NCBI GenBank assembly: GCA_949825065.1 | Contig: OX463864.1 | Span: 17,187,327 to 17,251,326, forward strand | Length of the DNA: 64,000 nt | Origin: Odontocerum albicorne | Taxonomy: Eukaryota > Arthropoda > Insecta > Trichoptera > Odontoceridae | Direction: 5' to 3' | Shown here: in pieces, positions 42,635-52,129 of the stretch | Layout of the letters: each line of letters opens with the position of its first letter | Numbering within the stretch: position 1 is the stretch's first letter | Made by a program: the position numbers and the translations under genes | The notes under the pieces: model-generated | Seen by the model: only the letters and a program-made list of their open reading frames with translations | The model's database searches: none | Told to the model about the DNA's origin: nothing

Positions 42635-43065
42635 AATATTAAGCGTCGTTTATAAAGCAGACTTCTCAAGGGCGCTCTAACTCGGGAATTAAACCCACTT
42701 TTATTGACAGATTAAAAATATTACAAAATAAATGCATATGGTATAAGTTGAGTGTAGGATGGGAAAATGGTGACTTCAGCCATGAGATTAGGTACTTCCG
42801 AGTATCTGAATATGTTTAGAGAAACATATTTGTTTAGAGAGCCGTATAAAGCTCACCAAGAGAAGACGTACTACAAATAAACCTTTGTACCATATATAGT
42901 ATGTTAGGTAGATATTTCGATATGTGATAGTAATACATAAAGCTCACCAAGAGACGACGTACTACAAATAAACCTTTGTACCATATATGTTAGGTAGATA
43001 TTTCGATATGTGATAGTAATACATTTGGCTTTGGTTATAGTATAGTGTATGTATGTAGTGTTCAG
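42635..43065 (-). repeat. Family-F copy with internal tandem duplication
   Basis: Shows the family order from CTCAAGGGCGCTCTAACTCG to CATTTGGCTTTGGTTATAGT. A segment of about 90 bp from AAAGCTCACCAAGAGA to GTGATAGTAATACAT is duplicated head-to-tail (about 42847-42936 and 42937-43025) with few differences. Confidence 0.7.
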
Positions 43066-43164
43066 ATATAATCATACATTTTCGTAATGATCCCTATTTT
43101 TCCATGGTGTCCTCTTGGTTCAGCTAATTCCTATTTAAAACCTGTTAAGAGATTAACAAGTATT

Positions 43165-43377
43165 TCAGGGTAGTTTAGAGTCAAGTCGTATTGCCTCTAC
43201 AAATATCACCTGTAGCGGCCTGATGTTCCTCTCTATTAGTTCATCCTTGTCAGGTGTTTGTTCCAGAGAAAATGTGGTCTTAACACTTGCCTTACTGTGA
43301 TAAAAAAATCCGTCAGCCACGGTGTTGGACACTAAGCGTCCAGTGAAAAATGTATATTTTAAATCAAAATTATGCAA
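43165..43377 (-). CDS. Unassigned 70-codon ORF
   Basis: Reads KYTFFTGRLVSNTVADGFFY, then SKASVKTTFSLEQTPDKDEL and ERNIRPLQVIFVEAIRLDSK. It is not low-complexity and has no match elsewhere in the window. No domain is recognised. It could be a degraded retroelement segment. Treat as hypothetical. Confidence 0.15.
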   Translation of the reverse strand: MHNFDLKYTFFTGRLVSNTVADGFFYHSKASVKTTFSLEQTPDKDELIERNIRPLQVIFVEAIRLDSKLP

Positions 43378-43689
43378 AATCTGCTAGGTTATTTTTTGTA
43401 ATTAGCTATAAAAATCATTTTATTATGTATTAAAACGTCGAATAATCAAATGAAATATAAGCCCTGGTCACTCGCTATCCATCACAGGGTGGCAAGTGTT
43501 AATGAAATTGTACCCCTAGGCTGAAATTTAGTATCACTCTTTTTCACATACAAGTCACATACTATAGGTAAAAATAAATACAATATCTTTTGAGTTACGA
43601 GTTCGGTCAGCAAATTATCTTAGATCATCTTTGATGATTCTTCTAATTGGCACAAGCTCCCAAAAGAGGGAGCGCACTAGCCATTTTCG

Positions 43690-43769
43690 TAACATACATA
43701 TCATCACGCCGTGTCCCTTGCAGGGCAGGCAGAGAGAACAGATCTCCACATTTTTCTATCCAAGCACAC
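43690..43769 (-). repeat. LINE-A 3' end, part 1
   Basis: On the minus strand this encodes VCLDRKMWRSVLSACPARDT followed by Ala and a stop, with an ATGTATGTT tail. It is split from the rest of its copy by an insertion. Confidence 0.7.
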
Positions 43770-43958
43770 GTCACACTCAGGTGTGTCGCCACCGGAGAAG
43801 GAGTCCTTTTGGGCAGTTCCTTCTTCGACACTGTGTGACGTCGCGCTCATCAAAATAGTAAAGAAAATTTCGATCTTCTAGTATAGATTACGCTGGATGG
43901 GGACTAATTTTGTCCCCCATAACAGCAACAGCGTGGGGTGGAGGTGGGATGAATTGAA
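43770..43958. mobile_element. 189 bp retroposon insertion with 14 bp TSD
   Basis: The exact 14 bp repeat CTATCCAAGCACAC flanks it (43756-43769, 43959-43972), and LINE-A sequence is continuous across it. Inside, GTCACACTCAGGTGTGTCGC and GACACTGTGTGACG form partial inverted repeats, and GGGGTGGAGGTGGGA resembles 25775. The long TSD implies LINE machinery. The family is unknown. Confidence 0.75.
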
Positions 43959-43972
43959 CTATCCAAGCACAC

Positions 43973-44205
43973 AATTTTTGCTTTCTCCACATTTATACTT
44001 CTCACCAAGAACTATTTTCTAGAATGTATACTTCTCACTTTATCTTCTTTTAAAATCTGGTCTATTTGATCCGTCCACGTTTTCTCGGTCTACCTCTTGC
44101 ACGCACACCTTGCATTTCTGATTTGTATATTCTCTTAGTAATATTTCCGTCATTCATTTTCTCCAAATGTCCAAATCATCTTAAATCTCCTTTTTCAATT
44201 GCAAT
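43973..44205 (-). repeat. LINE-A 3' end, part 2
   Basis: The reverse complement has a GGTAGACCGAGAAAACGTGG (GRPRKRG-like) block and ATGAATGACGGAAATATTAC. It extends to the LRWFGH-like block near 44190. Confidence 0.55.
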
Positions 44206-44599
44206 TTTATCAATAAGTAAATAGATTGTTCATTAATTTTTTTTTTATTAAATATTAAGAGATTATCTTTTTGAATACATATCTTTTTGACTACAGAAAT
44301 CAAGATTTCATTAAATACCACAAAGTTAAATGAATGAACCTGTTGCTTAAATATTGATTTTAACTTACGATTTGTGCTTCGCATGCCTCAACATCTGAAA
44401 CAAAATGGAGTGCCGTCACTCGAGACAGTTCTTCTCAAGGTTTCATTTAATGAAAACTCCTCTAAGTTTCGTTATATTTACCATCCGCCATCCAGGATCT
44501 ACAAGGAGTGCCGCCATATTCGCAAATTTTATTTATCTGGTTTAATGTTTGCTATTATGTATTTATTTAACACTTCCATATTGCAAGTAACTAATATAA

Positions 44600-44785
44600 T
44601 GCAAGTATAAGTGAAAGTCGTGGTAGAAGACTAGACACTTTTAAAGAAGAGCTGTATTAGAAAATGTATGAATGGAGGAGAACACAGTATGAAATATTGT
44701 CGTTATAAAGTTGTTTGGCGCTCTGTCCTCTTTATCTTCATCAAATGGGCAATGCCGTGATTATATGGATGTATGTACATCTGGC
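44600..44785 (+). repeat. LINE-A 3' end
   Basis: ATAAGTGAAAGTCGTGGTAG, GTTGTTTGGCGCTCTGTCCT and GCCGTGATTATATGGATGTA. Degraded. Confidence 0.6.
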
Positions 44786-44874
44786 TAATTCATTGCTTAA
44801 AATGTATTTTTTTCCAATCAACTAGCTCATGTTTTCAAAACGGTAACTATGACAGGTTCTTTAACTTAGTAAAG

Positions 44875-44965
44875 GAGTAATAATAATAATAAAATGACAA
44901 TTTATATAGCGCCGGTTAAAGAGCAGACTTCTCAAAGGCGCTCTAACTCGGAGTTCTAACCCACT
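44875..44965 (-). repeat. Family-F 3' part (before LINE-D insertion)
   Basis: AATAATAATAATAAAATGAC is the inverted (ATT)n tail, followed by TTATATAGCGCCGGTTAAAG and GGCGCTCTAACTCGGAGTTC. The body resumes at about 45470. Confidence 0.65.
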
Positions 44966-45435
44966 TTTTATTTATTTACCACTTTTATTGCAAATACAAT
45001 CTGGCGGAATTATTGCCAGGCGACAATCTCTCCCACGTAACCAGACAAAAGTAAATGTAGCTAGTTACATGGTCGCACAAAACATTCAAATGACTATCCA
45101 TCCCCACGAAATCCATGAACACATACGTGAGCATATGTCCACAAACCTCACAAAGACGGACAATCACCCGAACATTCCTTTTCATATAAAGTGAGATATC
45201 ACCAATCAAAGGAGAAGGACGGGATGGTGGCGAGGAAAGGAAAGAAAATCAGGAATGAAACATGTTATATTGATGATTAGAAATTAAGTGTTTTTTTAAG
45301 TCCTTAAAGCATACCAAAGACGGAGCGAGTCTAACATTGGTTTTTAACTGATTCCAGAGTCTCACTACATGTACAGTCAAGGAAGACGTAAAAAAAAAGA
45401 AGAGCGGTGAACTGAAAAGGTCAATAAACAATCTG
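44966..45435 (-). mobile_element. LINE-D 3' end inserted in Family-F
   Basis: The low end is the T-rich tail, TTTATTTATTTACCACTTTT, then ATTGCAAATACAATCTGGCG. The 3' UTR runs to about 45248. Coding sequence occupies 45249-45435. The tail contains CCTGGC...GCCAG, the hairpin shared with SINE-1. Confidence 0.7.
45249..45431 (-). pseudogene. LINE-D (CR1-like) C-terminal coding fragment
   Basis: The 60-codon frame reads SSLTVHVVRLWNQLKTNVRL, then APSLVCFKDLKKHLISN and a stop after MFHS. The pattern F...(V)RLWN.L....R...S...FK..LK..L is the standard C-terminal end of CR1/Jockey-type LINE proteins. The original stop, 3' UTR and tail follow in order. The 5' truncation falls just upstream, so neither RT nor endonuclease is present. 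A second copy on the plus strand (48965-49270) preserves FFTSSVFAVRLWNQLSN. Confidence 0.65.
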
Positions 45436-45469
45436 TTTGAGATTTTACCGATTTAAAAATATTACATTA

Positions 45470-45720
45470 CTATTGACCGATTTAAAAATATTACTAAATA
45501 AATACATATGAATGCAAATATAGTACGGTGGTAACTGCGGTTATTTAAGTGGTTACTTCACACCTTTTGCATATGTTTAGAAAAAAATAAATTTGTTATG
45601 AAATCTGTAGAAAACTTACCAAGAAAGACAAATTACAAAAAATAATTTGGACATCTTACGATATGTGATAGTAACACATTCGACTTTAGGTGTAGTGTAG
45701 TGTATGGGTGTGATGAAAAG
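45470..45720 (-). repeat. Family-F body (after LINE-D insertion)
   Basis: CCGATTTAAAAATATTACTA, GTACGGTGGTAACTGCGGTT and CACATTCGACTTTAGGTGTA. A 19-base block ACCGATTTAAAAATATTAC is duplicated at 45448 and 45478. Confidence 0.6.
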
Positions 45721-45773
45721 GAAATAATGTTTACTTAAAACTAACAAATTAAAAGCCAAAGATAAATCTCAAG

Positions 45774-46541
45774 GAAAATGGAGATTTGAATGAGATGATG
45801 AATATTTTGAGATAAATAATGTATCTTTCGTTGTTTATCCTGCGGGTTACATCATACTTATTTTAATCTGATTAATATTATCAATGTAAAAGACATTATT
45901 TAACTATTGTTATAACTCATATGAGAAAGCTAGTATAGTATAAGATGAAACATAACCCTTTCCCGAAAATGGAGATTTGAATGAGACGATGAATATTTTG
46001 AGATAAATAATGTATCTTTCGTTTTTTATCTTGCGGGTTACGTCATACTTATTTTACTCTGATTTATATTATCAATGTAAAAAAACATTGTTTAACTATT
46101 GTTATAACTCATATGAGAAAGCTAGTATAGTATAAGATGAAACATAACCCTTTCCCGAAAATGGAAATTTGAATGAGACGATGAATATTTTGAGATAAAT
46201 AATGTATCTTTTGTTATTTATCTTGCGGGTTACGTCATACTTATTTTACTCTGATTAATATTATCAATGTAAAAGACATATTGTTTAACTATTGTTATAA
46301 CTCATATGAGAAAGCTAATATAGTATAAGATGAAACATAACCCTTTCCCGAAAATGGAAATTTGAATGAGACGATGAATATTTTGAGATAAATAATGTAT
46401 CTTTTGTTATTTATCTTGCGGGTTATGTCATACTTATTTTACTCTGATTAATATTATCAATGTAAAAAAAACATTGTTTAACTATTGTTATAACTCATAT
46501 GAGAAAGCTAGTATAGTATAAGATGAAACATAACCCTTTTC
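45774..46541. repeat. 192 bp tandem array, 4 copies
   Basis: Units start at 45774, 45965, 46157 and 46350. Each contains GAAAATGGA(G/A)ATTTGAATGA, TTGCGGGTTACGTCATACTT and AAAGCTAGTATAGTATAAGA. Identity between units is high. No coding potential. Confidence 0.95.
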
Positions 46542-46880
46542 TCTAATTTTCCCTCTAATTCCGCCCTTAAAGCACAAGTTTCATAATAAATTATATTTAA
46601 TAAGGGCTTCAAGAACATTGACAATGATTGAGGCGTATAATGTACATAGCATTTACGACATCCGCAAAATATTTAACAAGACATATTATAATACGAGCTA
46701 AGAGAGAGATTTGCAAATAAATTCGCAACCGAGAGAGACCAGAGATGAAAACCTATATGCTGGCATAATGGTAAATTTCAATCAAGATTAAAATCCTTTG
46801 CGAATATACTACAACCGGGGGTTTGATCCTGGGGAGTAACATATAAGTGTTGCGAAACTTGCGAGATAGTGTTATATGAA
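46542..46880. other. AT-rich stretch without recognised features
   Basis: No gene and no repeat matched. GGGGGTTTGATCCTGGGG (46816) is faintly B-box-like but isolated. Confidence 0.4.
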
Positions 46881-46881
46881 A

Positions 46882-46970
46882 TTATACACACATACCATCA
46901 CGCCATTACCCTACCGGTGTAGGCCGAGATGCCAGCGCCAAATTTTACTATTCCGACACATCCTTATTTA
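46882..46970 (-). repeat. LINE-A 3' end, part 1
   Basis: CACATACCATCACGCCATTA is the inverted tail. It breaks at ACATCCTTA where LINE-C begins. Confidence 0.65.
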
Positions 46971-47139
46971 TTCTTTATTTTTTTTTATTTACACATGGCA
47001 ATAAATTATACACAATTTGCGAAAAAAACAACAGATAATTTAATTCGGACTCACAATTTTAATGGATCTGGGTTTGTTGCCTTTCATTTGTCGTGTCTCC
47101 AGTAAACTTGGCTTTTAACTGTATCTAACTGAGGACCTT
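46971..47139 (-). mobile_element. LINE-C 3' end inserted in LINE-A
   Basis: T-rich start, then GGATCTGGGTTTGTTGCCTT and GTCTCCAGTAAACTTGGCTT. CCTTA occurs at both junctions (about 46966 and 47137) and may be a short TSD. Confidence 0.7.
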
Positions 47140-47335
47140 AGCCTCTTCTATATTCACACTTCTCATACAATTTCTACGACTTATTTGACTTTCTGCGTTT
47201 CTTTCTTTCAGAATATCATTCACTTGATCCAACCTCACTTTACGCCTTTCATTCACAATTGCTCTGTATATCTATTTTGTTAGTCTTTTTTTATTAATTC
47301 GTTCCACATGCTTAAACTATCTCAACGTTCTGTGC
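47140..47335 (-). repeat. LINE-A 3' end, part 2
   Basis: The reverse complement has AAAGTCAAATAAGTCGTAGA, GAATGATATTCTGAAAGAAA (NDILKE) and TTGAGATAGTTTAAGCATGT. Confidence 0.6.
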
Positions 47336-47440
47336 AAGAGGCGAAGGATGAGTGCCGAGATAGAAAAGTTTTAAGCTCTGTCGTCTCTGTCTACCCCGAC
47401 AGGAGAAACAGCGTAATTGTATGTATGTATGTTTGAACTT
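47336..47440 (+). repeat. LINE-A 3' end in the opposite direction
   Basis: GAGGCGAAGGATGAGTGCCG, GATAGAAAAGTTTTAAGCTC, then TGTATGTATGTATGTT. It abuts the minus-strand copy. Confidence 0.65.
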
Positions 47441-48050
47441 ACACAAAAATACAGTTAATAACGTTTATTTTTTTCAGAATTATCTGATAATGAAATATCG
47501 TGGAACATAATCCCGAGAAATGATTAAAATAATTTCTGATTCATACTCGTATCAGGGGTCATCAACCGTCGGTATCCGAATACAAACTAACATAATAACG
47601 AAATATTAAATTTTGCCCATTTACTTACTTCTGTGGACTAACCAAAAATAATATACCCAACAGGAGGACGTTAATCTCTCCACAACGGTTCAGGGCTGTT
47701 AGCAGGCTTATATCTAATAACAGTGCGATATTAAAAACGTGGCAGCAGTTACCCGCAAACATTAACCGCTACGGACCCCAAGCAAATGGGTAAAGTTTTG
47801 ACCTGTCGAGGTCGTAGGGTCACCTTCCTTTTTGGATACCTCCCAGTGCGAGTATGTGACAGATATTCTGAATGCGCGGTTAACGGACTGTCGCTCTGAT
47901 TTTTAAGTGGATTTTTTATAAATGTTCCGTCGTCGGATATTGTGATCCCTGATGGTTAACCATAGTATTATAGCTTAGTGACAGTTTAAGAGGTTTTTTT
48001 AATAGAAGGTTTGTGACGAAAAAGTTATCATGTCTTTTTATTTCTATATA

Positions 48051-48607
48051 TTGGGTGTTAACATAAGTTGTGTCCGTTTTTTCCAAATTTAAAAATGAGC
48101 ACCAAAAGTAAAACAAAATGGTTAAGGTTATACGTCATTCGAAAGAAAATTTTCTGCTCTACAATATATTGTATTTGCTTTTCAAAATGGAATATCAAGT
48201 AGACGAAAGTGAGCATTTTCGACACCTCCTTCTGTTCGCCTCAAATCGGGGGAATAAAGCTGCCAAAGCTGCTCGCGATATTTGCGAAGTGTACGGTGAA
48301 GATGCTATGAATGAAAGGACAGCTCGTCGATGGTTTTTGCATTTCAAAGATGGTAATTTCGACCTGAAAGACATGGAGCATTCCGGACGACCAGTGGACT
48401 TTGATGAGAACCGCTTAAACCATATTATTCATGAAATTCCCCTTCAAACCACCGTAGAATTGGCTGAGCAGATGAATTGTAGTCACATGACTGTATACCG
48501 CCATCTTAAATCAGTAATGATGCGGTAAAGAAACCTTTTTGCGTTTTACTTTTGGTGCTCATTTTTAAATTTGAAAAAAAAAACGGACAACTTATGTTAA
48601 CACCTAA
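48051..48607 (+). mobile_element. Internally deleted mariner, 557 bp, with ~65 bp TIRs
   Basis: Left TTGGGTGTTAACATAAGTTG and inverted right TTAGGTGTTAACATAAGTTG start long terminal repeats that extend through AATGAGCACCAAAAGTAAAA. TA flanks both ends (48049-48050, 48608-48609). The long, well-matched TIRs suggest relatively recent activity as a non-autonomous element. Confidence 0.88.
48187..48528 (+). pseudogene. Mariner transposase DNA-binding domain only
   Basis: The likely start is the Met at 48187, giving 113 residues, because MEYQVDESEHFRHLLLF begins where mariner proteins begin; an in-frame upstream ATG at 48118 adds 23 residues that look like 5' UTR. NKAAKAARDICEVYGEDAMN and RTARRWFLHFKDGNFDLKD form the first helix-turn-helix. 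HSGRPVDFDENRLNHII is the linker, and TTVELAEQMNCSHMTVYRHL is the second helix-turn-helix. The frame then stops. The complete DD34D catalytic domain is missing. The open frame is intact, so a DNA-binding-only protein could in principle be made, but that is speculation. Confidence 0.82.
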
Positions 48608-48960
48608 TATTTTCTGAAGTGGATAGAAAAAAAACACCTGACGGGATAGAACTCTCGGAAAAGCCTACCTTGACTTACTCGGAGAGCACCGAATAAACTC
48701 CGAGTAGGGGTGGTGGAATGCAAGGTGAGTATGCAGAAATAGGGTTTCTTAAACGAAAAAGTATTTAATGTGATTGTAGGAATATACTCGGTACTACATG
48801 CTTTGGCCAGGACCTTGTTGATGTGAATGATAGACCAATATAGGTTGCCTCCTACTGGAAACACGTGGCATAATTAATAATTTACCCGGGTACGACAATG
48901 AATGATTTCTACGTAACATCTTAACCTGTTCCGCCGCCCCTTCAATATGTTTCCGAGAAA
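48600..48960. other. Stretch with a repeat end shared with 57.3 and 50.8 kb
   Basis: GTTGCCTCCTACTGGAAACA then CGTGGCATAATTAA (48843 on) also occurs at 57313 (GTTGCCTCCAATTGGAAACA) and, inverted and diverged, near 50800. This points to a further dispersed family whose extent I cannot define. Confidence 0.4.
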
Positions 48961-48964
48961 GTTC

Positions 48965-49270
48965 CGAACGTGGGCTTGCTGAAGCACATATTGCCTATTG
49001 ATATTTCCAGATCGTTGCTCCTCATTTTTCACATCGTCTGTATTTGCTGTCAGACTCTGGAACCAGTTATCAAACAGCGACATAAAACATATAACATGTT
49101 TCTTCAGTGTCGAAACACGTTTCTCCATATTTCTATTTTCTTGTTCTTTCCCGTCTACCTTCTTTCCCAGTCTGGTACATTTGCAAATATACTGTCACTA
49201 TTTTTTCCAGTTTTTTTTTTACTTATCTGCGTAACTCATGTCTAGTTGGTTGGAAGATATTGATTCTTAA
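48965..49270 (+). repeat. LINE-D 3' copy
   Basis: Encodes FFTSSVFAVRLWNQLSN (48998 on), then diverges. It ends near GTCTAGTTGGTTGGAAGATA, part of the LINE-D/SINE-1 tail. Confidence 0.55.
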
Positions 49271-49445
49271 CATATACCTACAGATGCCGCAAAGTTCCTT
49301 ATCTAATGGCCGCAACCACCGCCGTCTTATCTATATACATAAATGGATTTTTGTTTTATAATGTTTTTAATCGGTCATTAATAATGGGGTTGAATCCCGA
49401 GCTCGCGCACCCTTGAGGAGTTGAACGGTATCGCGCCTTTGGCAT
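49271..49445 (+). repeat. Family-F partial copy (sense plus)
   Basis: AAGTTCCTTATCTAATGGCC, GCAACCACCGCC, GGGGTTGAATCCCGAGCTCG and GCGCACCCTTGAGGAG. Confidence 0.6.
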
Positions 49446-50315
49446 ACCTAGTTTTAAACGGTATTGGACAATGTCATTGTGCTTAGTGTTAAGTCATCTA
49501 TTAACAAACAAGTTAAAGAATATCTTTTGAATAATTTAGTATTCTTATTTATTTCGCACCATTGACTCGTACCATTCCTGGGCAAGACTCATTCATTATG
49601 TATTATTTTATTTGTTCGGCAATCTTTGTTTCTCCAACACGTTCAGTGCTGAAAACGCTTGTTGGCGATCATATAAACTGTCAGTAGATGCTCAAAACAC
49701 TCATCGTCGTTATACTCGTATTCCGAATTTCTTGGGATGAATTAAAAAATAAGTGAGCACGGAGTCGTTAATAGTACTGATAGGGTTTTTAAGGGTATAT
49801 GATATACTATGGTATCTCTATACCTTTTTACGATTCAAATTTTGTAAGAAATTATTCAGGGGTCAAATGCGTTAATTAAAAAAAAATTACGTATGTCTTT
49901 TTCATTATTTATAAAATAGCATCAGTAATATTTTCGTTTTGATGCTGTTAGAGAAAAAAAAAGTTAAACAAGTTAATTTTTCTATTGTGCGCTCTTGGTG
50001 CAATTCCACGATGTCAATAATTGATAAAATAAGCAACATTTAAGTCTGCCTGTTTTAGACAGATTGTGGTTTTTTTAATTTCATAATTGATAAGTGTTAC
50101 TGATCCCGTTTATTTTTATATCAGCTTCATTTTAGATTAAAATAGGGTCCATTCTATGTCCTGTTTCACTTATTCATTCTGTTCCCAGTCGTATCACGTC
50201 TGAATATGATAAACAAATACATATTTGATCGTCTTCTCTATTAAATGCGCCGATTGCGGATTTTTAGAAAAAAATCGAAACCTTTTATCTGTTCTTTGAA
50301 ATTAACAAATACAAA
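49446..50315. other. AT-rich stretch without recognised features
   Basis: No open frame or repeat that I recognise. Confidence 0.4.
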
Positions 50316-50319
50316 TACA

Positions 50320-50475
50320 TACCATTGCGCCATTCTGCTGGTAGAGTATGCTGAGAGAAATACCATACCTCCTTCGCCGTTTCCACATCCATACATTTTC
50401 TCCTCGCACGACTTTCACTTATGTCCAAACCATCTTAACGTGATTTTTTCACTCTAATTAACACGTACACTTTTA
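50320..50475 (-). repeat. LINE-A 3' end
   Basis: ATACCATTGCGCCATTCTGC inverted tail, then CCTCCTTCGCCGTTTCCACA (MDVETAKE block) and TGTCCAAACCATCTTAACGT. Internally deleted. Confidence 0.6.
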
Positions 50476-50619
50476 GCTCAAATGTATCCTTAATAATTAT
50501 ATATCTTATTGTTTTACACGGGAACATACCATATTATTCTCAGTGCGCGCATTTACTTAATGTACATGTATACTTTGATCATCAATAAATTACTCACATT
50601 TACTTTTTTATTTATTAAA

Positions 50620-50760
50620 TAACTGGCAAGGCCATGTGAAAAGAGTGGATAAAACAAGAGTTCCCTACATGGCATTGCATCAAATACCCGTTGGAAGTCG
50701 ACCTCCAAAAATATGGAAGGATAGAATATCAGCGGGAGTCAACATCTCATTCATTTCCGT
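50620..50760 (+). pseudogene. RTE C-terminal fragment
   Basis: The frame reads GHVKRVDKTRVPYMALHQIP, VGSRPPKIWKDRI. The order HV.R(M)...R.PY.ALH..P...R(P)..(R)W.D matches the last 60 residues of the RTE protein at 55442-57022. Too short for more detail. Confidence 0.6.
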
Positions 50761-50828
50761 GTCCGAACCATCAATTAAACCACAAGTTTCTAGTTGGAGG
50801 CAACATAGTTTGCCATATAATTCCTAAT

Positions 50829-51060
50829 AATCAGGACCTGCCCAGAGCATTTAGTCCCAATGTTCGGAAAAACTAGCACGTCTTGAGTCCTGTATATCCT
50901 CACAATCAGGTCCTGCCCAGAGCATGTAGTCCCAATGTTCGAACAAACTAGCACGTCTTGAGTCCTGTATATCCCCACAATCACAATCAGGTACTGCCGC
51001 ACGTAGTCCCAATGTTCGGACAAACTAGCACGTCTTGAGTCATGTATAATATATCCCCAC
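50829..51060. repeat. Three-copy tandem repeat, 75-80 bp
   Basis: Units start at 50829, 50904 and 50984. Shared blocks are AATCAGG(A/T)CCTGCCCAGAGC, TAGTCCCAATGTTCG and ACTAGCACGTCTTGAGTC. The minus strand stays open over all three copies and encodes a repeating YRTQDVLV...NIGT motif, probably by chance. Confidence 0.85.
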
Positions 51061-51065
51061 AATCA

Positions 51066-51424
51066 GTCAGTGCTATCATCGACCGACTCACGACCACTTC
51101 TGAAGCGTTCGTGCCACCGAAAAACACTTCTCCATCATTTCCAAGGTTTGCGGACCGTTAAATCCGTTTTTCACACAAAGTTTAATGCAAACTCGTTGAT
51201 GCACAGTTGATGCCATTTTCAAACTTGTAAAAAATCGAAAACACGCACGAAGGTAGATGTACTGAGTTCAGCGTAACTTTTACAAATGTCAAGCTATGAC
51301 GCTGAAATTTGAAGGGAAGTGTCAATGATAGATGTGGTAACCTAACAAAAAAAAAAAAGAATTCCAATCGGATGACTGACAGCGCCACACGGTGGCCGGT
51401 CCTGAAACTTTTTGATCAAGGTAG
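51066..51424 (-). pseudogene. Mariner N-terminal relic with one TIR
   Basis: The right end, inverted, reads CTACCTTGATCAAAAAGTTT followed by CAGGACCGGCC, next to TA (51425-51426), a mariner-type TIR. Inward on the minus strand, an ATG opens MASTVHQRVCIKLCVKNGFN followed by GPQTLEMMEKCF. A deletion and frame change then give WHERFRSGRESVDDS. These are the first helix-turn-helix and linker of a mariner transposase. The rest, including the catalytic domain and the other TIR, is missing; a tandem repeat begins where it should continue. Confidence 0.7.
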
Positions 51425-51429
51425 TATTT

Positions 51430-52125
51430 CTTTCCCGACATTATAGACTTATCTGTAGTATACAAGAGTGCTTCCCGTGAGATAAAACGAATTGCCTGAA
51501 ATGGTAAAAGTGTCACTAAAAAATAATACGGCACCCGACAGTAAAACGATGAATAAAATAGTTTTGCTCAACTGAGTTTTCATACAATAACACGAGGAGT
51601 TTACAATGTCTGTTAACTATATTTAAGCTGTAAGGGATTTGTACTTTACTTTAATATGAGGTTAAGTGAAAATTTTGAGTTGGAAAAATATTTCAATTTA
51701 ATTTTAATTAGCGTTATTTTACTCTCGTTGAAAATTAATTTTTTTTCGTGGAATTGTGTTTATAATTTTCTAAAACGAGATTAAGTTTTATCAATTAGGA
51801 GGTTTGAAAATATAAATGTTCGTGAGCTTTTTGAACTCGTGTCATTTTGAATGGAATTATAAATATATCTTTCACCATGTTTATTTAATTTTTTATTAAT
51901 AAAAATGCTTTGATATGAAGTAAACATCAGTGGTATTCGGTGATAGTAATGAGTTGGATTATTTTTCTAGAGAATGTTATCAATTATTTTTGCAAAAGCA
52001 CCCCCAAACTCTATCCTTCTGAAACCCTTAAAGAAACGTTTTTAGAGAGAAGAAAACGATCTCCATTGTACGACCTGGGGATTACGAGTTCGATGTTTTT
52101 TCCATTCGATTGATACCGTTCAACA
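51430..52125. other. AT-rich stretch without recognised features
   Basis: Nothing recognised apart from GGGGATTACGAGTTCGATG (52077), a possible SINE B box. Confidence 0.35.
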
Positions 52126-52129
52126 TATC

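Noticed and set aside
47550..47570. hAT terminus CAGGGGTCATCAACC
   Set aside because: Looks like a hAT end, but no inverted partner or 8 bp TSD was found nearby.
50790..51062. 90-codon repeated-peptide ORF (YRTQDVLV motif)
   Set aside because: Follows directly from a three-copy DNA tandem repeat whose length leaves the frame open; no sign of selection.
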